The notes below the pieces were generated by a model, which was given only the letters and a program-made list of their open reading frames with translations, had not been told where the DNA came from and did no database searches. Position numbers and translations under genes: made by a program. From Candidatus Uhrbacteria bacterium (GTDB lineage Bacteria > Patescibacteriota > Patescibacteriia > UBA9934): 9,291 nucleotides of DNA. The stretch is taken from NCBI GenBank assembly GCA_030688135.1, contig JAUYIW010000015.1, forward strand, positions 1 to 9,291, read 5' to 3'. Below are positions 7,737-9,291 of the stretch, one piece after another (positions within the stretch are counted from its first letter, which is position 1; the number at the start of each line of letters is the position of its first letter).

Positions 7737-7764
7737 ATCTCTCATTGTATCATTCGCTCCAATG
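7733..7764. repeat. 32-bp perfect direct repeat, copy 1 (before HExxH gene)
   Basis: Bases 7733-7764 are identical to 8025-8056, offset 292 bp. Weaker similarity continues on the gene side, where the GATTTA that follows each copy also matches. This copy starts with the last bases around the repressor stop codon and ends 25 bp before the HExxH gene. It contains a promoter -10 and most of a dyad. Confidence 0.95.
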
Positions 7765-7773
7765 TTACTCCAA
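7744..7773 (-). promoter_or_regulatory. Predicted promoter-operator for the HExxH gene
   Basis: On the minus strand TTGGAG (7768-7773), an 18-bp spacer and TACAAT (7744-7749) form a promoter with TGA before the -10 (extended -10). The dyad at 7747-7768 has 8-bp arms and a 6-bp centre with a single mismatch (AATGTTAC in place of AATGATAC). It lies between -35 and -10 and overlaps the -10, a repressing position. The stop codon of the repressor gene falls inside it. Predicted transcription starts near 7737. Confidence 0.6.
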
Positions 7774-8028
7774 CAAATCAAGAATAGCTGAAGCTGCAGG
7801 ACTCTGTTCTGGAGAAATATGATATACGACCTTTTTGCCGTACTGCTCTCTATGAATAACTCCTAGAGCCTTTAATTTTGCTAGATGTTTCGAAGTAGCA
7901 TTAAATGATAAATCTATAGCTTCTGCCAACTCCCCAACCGATGCAGTCTTTCTCTTTTTTAAATGCCATAAAATTGACAACCGCCTACGATTTGCCAAAC
8001 CTTTTAAAATCTTCTCTAAATCCTTCAT
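7765..8028 (-). CDS. Small cysteine-free ArsR-type winged-helix repressor
   Basis: The 87-residue product is an ArsR/HTH_5-type DNA-binding protein. Helix GLANRRRLSILWHLKK comes first, then SVGELAEAIDLSFNATSKHLAKLKALG (helix-turn-helix, ~31-56) and a wing HREQYGKKVVYHIS (59-72). It is at the short end of the family. It has no cysteine, including none in the alpha-3 ELCVCDL-type metal site, so thiol-based As/Cd/Pb sensing is excluded by sequence; its signal is unknown. The frame stays open to 8088, but codons upstream of 8028 would run through a perfect dyad and a promoter -10 and overlap the lipoprotein gene. The ATG at 8028 coincides with the predicted transcription start, so the message may be leaderless; the ATG at 8037 is the alternative. 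The gene is flanked by the two 32-bp repeats and probably represses itself and the HExxH gene. Confidence 0.88.
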   Translation of the reverse strand: MKDLEKILKGLANRRRLSILWHLKKRKTASVGELAEAIDLSFNATSKHLAKLKALGVIHREQYGKKVVYHISPEQSPAASAILDLLE

Positions 8029-8056
8029 ATCTCTCATTGTATCATTCGCTCCAATG
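8025..8056. repeat. 32-bp perfect direct repeat, copy 2 (before the ArsR-type gene)
   Basis: This is the copy of 7733-7764, spanning the first bases of the repressor gene, its -10 and most of the dyad. The two copies bracket the repressor gene in the same orientation. Recombination between them would delete the repressor and leave one intact promoter before the HExxH gene. Confidence 0.95.
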
Positions 8057-8065
8057 ATACCACAA
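8036..8065 (-). promoter_or_regulatory. Predicted promoter with perfect operator dyad of the ArsR-type gene
   Basis: The minus strand has TTGTGG (8060-8065), an 18-bp spacer and TACAAT (8036-8041), with TGA before the -10. A perfect inverted repeat GTATCATT-N6-AATGATAC covers 8039-8060. It sits over the spacer and the -10, which fits autorepression by the adjacent ArsR-type protein. The predicted start of transcription is ~8029, next to the ATG at 8028. Confidence 0.65.
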
Positions 8066-8074
8066 AGTAATGAG

Positions 8075-8599
8075 TTACATTGATTCAAAAATAATAGGAA
8101 TCTCGAGCGCAGCGTCGTACTCTGGAAGTCCTGATGGATTATCTTTTTGAAGTATTAATGCACCGTTGTCGTACAAAGTAGGAGTTTCAAATTCGAGCGT
8201 AGCAGTAAATGGAACAAAATCTTCGGTCATCCAATCACCGTTTGCTGTCGCGTAACCTTCCGCAATTATCAGTCCATCCCAGTCAACAAGGACTACAGGA
8301 AATGTGGCCTCGAAATACCAAGTGCCAACTGCAGTGCCCTCAATATTCAGCGGACTTGAAATTGTAGCGCCTGGCCTAGGATAGCTAATTTGAATTTTAT
8401 CCATTACTTCTAGCTCATTACCAACGTCCTCTACAAATGTTTCGTCGCCATGCCTACACTGTCTTGGATAACTTTCCATTACCGGATTCCCAGCGTCTAC
8501 GCAATCAATAAAATCGAGAACAACAACGTCCTCTTCCGCCACCGTACATCCTGCACCAACGAGTAAAAACGCGATAAATAGTAGTGATAGTTTTTTCAT
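8075..8599 (-). CDS. Lipoprotein with AGNPVMESYPRQC motif and Gmad2 domain
   Basis: The 174-residue product begins with a lipoprotein signal (KK, hydrophobic core, GAGC with C18 as lipidation site). It is presumably tethered to the outer face of the membrane. Residues 32-57 hold DCVDAGNPVMESYPRQCRHG-ETFVED with two cysteines (C33, C48); this short segment recurs, from memory, in CPR surface proteins. Residues ~68-172 match the Gmad2 immunoglobulin-like domain (PF10648 type), with YPRPGATISSPLNIEG, GTWYFEATFPVVLVDWDG, GDWMTEDFVPF and KDNPSGLPEYDAALEIPI. The domain is otherwise known from GerM-like and export-associated proteins; its function is structural or binding and not defined here. A GGGAG lies 11 nt before the ATG, long for a Shine-Dalgarno. 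The stop is 46 bp before the repressor ATG with no terminator between, so readthrough into the repressor gene is possible. It is divergent from the gene at 8705. Confidence 0.88.
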   Translation of the reverse strand: MKKLSLLFIAFLLVGAGCTVAEEDVVVLDFIDCVDAGNPVMESYPRQCRHGDETFVEDVGNELEVMDKIQISYPRPGATISSPLNIEGTAVGTWYFEATFPVVLVDWDGLIIAEGYATANGDWMTEDFVPFTATLEFETPTLYDNGALILQKDNPSGLPEYDAALEIPIIFESM

Positions 8600-8640
8600 A
8601 TACTAATATTCTCCCAGATCCAGGCGTAAAAGGCAAGCAA

Positions 8641-8669
8641 TTGACAAGAGTCTATATTGATGCTAATAT
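8641..8669 (+). promoter_or_regulatory. Near-consensus promoter with extended -10 for the 145-residue orphan gene
   Basis: A perfect -35 TTGACA (8641-8646) and a 17-bp spacer precede TAATAT (8664-8669). TGC directly before the -10 makes it an extended -10. The predicted start is ~8676, giving a 29-nt leader. It should be the strongest promoter in the window. Confidence 0.7.
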
Positions 8670-8691
8670 ACTCGCCTGTTTTATTTCACAA

Positions 8692-8700
8692 AAAGGAGGG
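8692..8700 (+). promoter_or_regulatory. Near-perfect Shine-Dalgarno
   Basis: AAAGGAGGG ends 4 nt before the ATG at 8705. No other gene in the window has an anti-16S match of this quality, and it fixes the start codon. Confidence 0.85.
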
Positions 8701-8704
8701 CTAA

Positions 8705-9142
8705 ATGCCTGCAATCGTACACACGCGCGACACAGAAGGAACTCGACGCTTCCTCGCACACAAGGACGGGTCTCCCATAGTCTTCGCCAATGGCCACATC
8801 GCGAGTCAGTGGTTTGAGAAAAACCAGGAAGCGTTCTTGATCGACGTCGACGTCAACAAGAGCATTGGACCGGGATGGATGGACAGCCACGATCCCCTCG
8901 CCGAAGACACACCGAAACCTGAGCACCGGCCGTACTGTCTGAAGGATGACTCGCTTCTACCGGATAGTGTCCGCAATTGGACTCCCCCGCCGAAGCCTAC
9001 GCTGAGCGAGCTACTCGGAACGCTTCTCGGAGTCAACCCCAAAGAAAACGGGTTTGCACTCAACCTGCATGACCTCGACTGTGCTGCGGCCGAGGCCATC
9101 CCAAATCTCTTCGCACCGCCCAAACGTAAAAAAAGGCGCTAG
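8705..9142 (+). CDS. Uncharacterised 145-residue GC-rich protein with basic C-terminal tail
   Basis: I do not recognise this protein. The first ~60 residues look like a small compact domain (THRD-type turn, FLAHKDGSPIVFANGH, SQWFEKN, AFLIDVDVN, GPGWMD). A proline-rich linker follows (PEHRPYCLK, NWTPPPKP), then a short helical stretch SELLGTLLGV. The tail PPKRKKRR is strongly basic and could bind nucleic acid or an acidic partner. There is no signal peptide or membrane helix. Composition differs from its neighbours: hand-counted 60-base lines within the gene give about 52-63% G+C, while one in the HExxH gene gives about 27%, and third codon positions favour C and G. With its own strong promoter, Shine-Dalgarno and terminator it forms an isolated expression unit, either a recent acquisition or a highly expressed gene. 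The gene call is strong; the function is unknown. Confidence 0.8.
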   Translation: MPAIVHTRDTEGTRRFLAHKDGSPIVFANGHIASQWFEKNQEAFLIDVDVNKSIGPGWMDSHDPLAEDTPKPEHRPYCLKDDSLLPDSVRNWTPPPKPTLSELLGTLLGVNPKENGFALNLHDLDCAAAEAIPNLFAPPKRKKRR

Positions 9143-9156
9143 ACCTACCATACCTC

Positions 9157-9192
9157 AGACCGATGCCCTTGCGCGTTGGTCTTTTTCTTTTT
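9157..9192 (+). terminator. Strong Rho-independent terminator of the orphan gene
   Basis: AGACCGATGC (9157-9166) pairs with GCGTTGGTCT (9173-9182) in a 10-bp stem with two G-T pairs and a 6-nt loop. It is followed by a T-rich tract to 9192 interrupted by one C. It lies 15 nt after the stop codon. Confidence 0.9.
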
Positions 9193-9291
9193 CTGATTTC
9201 TTCATTCCACAATTCGTACGGACCATCTCAAGCATCATTTTATTACTCACTCCAATGTTACAATGAAACCCTGCGTGGAAAAATCAAATTA
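9193..9291. other. Non-coding right edge with degenerate third operator-like sequence
   Basis: No gene is supported here. Bases 9240-9261 match the downstream operator (7747-7768) at 18 of 22 positions, including an unbroken 12-mer CTCCAATGTTAC at 9250-9261. The position equivalent to the -10 reads TAAAAT on the minus strand (9237-9242), but no matching -35 or convincing downstream gene is seen. Confidence 0.35.

Noticed and set aside
7733..8056. The 32-bp repeats as CRISPR repeats or insertion-element ends
   Set aside because: Only two copies, spaced by a real gene, direct and not inverted, without transposase or cas genes; promoter-operator content explains them better.
8652..8691. Minus-strand promoter for the lipoprotein gene (TTGTGA, 17 bp, TATTAG)
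   Set aside because: Each hexamer matches only 4 of 6 positions and the site overlaps the much better plus-strand promoter; not firm enough to list as a feature.
9155..9238. 27-codon minus-strand frame beginning ATGATG downstream of the third operator-like site
   Set aside because: It runs through the orphan gene's terminator, which explains its low-complexity Lys/Glu codons, and has no Shine-Dalgarno or recognisable product.

Overview
The window looks like part of a Patescibacteria/CPR chromosome, most likely Parcubacteria-like. Three things suggest this: the long secreted propeller protein begins with a 'YYLANDG-RYVFPNE' type domain I associate with that group; the lipoprotein joins an 'AGNPVMESYPRQC' motif to a Gmad2 domain; and most genes are AT-rich with weak or no Shine-Dalgarno sequence. 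TGA serves as an ordinary stop, so the recoded genetic code of Gracilibacteria/SR1 does not apply. The taxonomic call rests on recalled protein families, not on a marker gene.

Left part (1-3808). A VanX-like M15 D,D-dipeptidase on the minus strand (33-692) faces away from a 901-residue exported protein on the plus strand (875-3580). Recognisable promoters for both lie in the 143-182 bp between them. The exported protein has a signal peptide, an N-terminal CPR-type domain and about twelve WN/WD-x-x-P beta-propeller repeats. A 74-nt hairpin element with a minus-strand T-tract (3583-3656) follows.

Middle (3809-5700). A compact minus-strand operon is read from an extended -10 promoter at 5686-5694. 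It encodes a fusion of an LMW phosphotyrosine phosphatase-like domain to a TspO/MBR membrane domain, then a MazG-like pyrophosphohydrolase candidate, then a PEBP/YbhB protein. The phosphatase-like domain has lost its P-loop arginine and general-acid aspartate.

Right-middle (5771-8599), all on the minus strand. A Gmad2 lipoprotein is followed by a small cysteine-free ArsR-type repressor and then a 623-residue cytosolic HExxH (HERQH) protein, ending in a terminator. A perfect 32-bp direct repeat lies just before the repressor gene and again just before the HExxH gene. Each copy holds an extended -10 promoter overlapped by a dyad (GTATCATT-N6-AATGATAC in the upstream copy, one mismatch in the downstream copy). 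This reads as a two-gene regulon in which the repressor controls itself and the putative metallopeptidase, and it is the strongest candidate for an undescribed system here.

Right end (8641-9291). A visibly GC-richer 145-residue orphan gene sits in a self-contained cassette: consensus promoter with extended -10, near-perfect Shine-Dalgarno, and a 10-bp-stem terminator. The last ~100 bases hold no gene I can support, only a degenerate third occurrence of the operator-like sequence.
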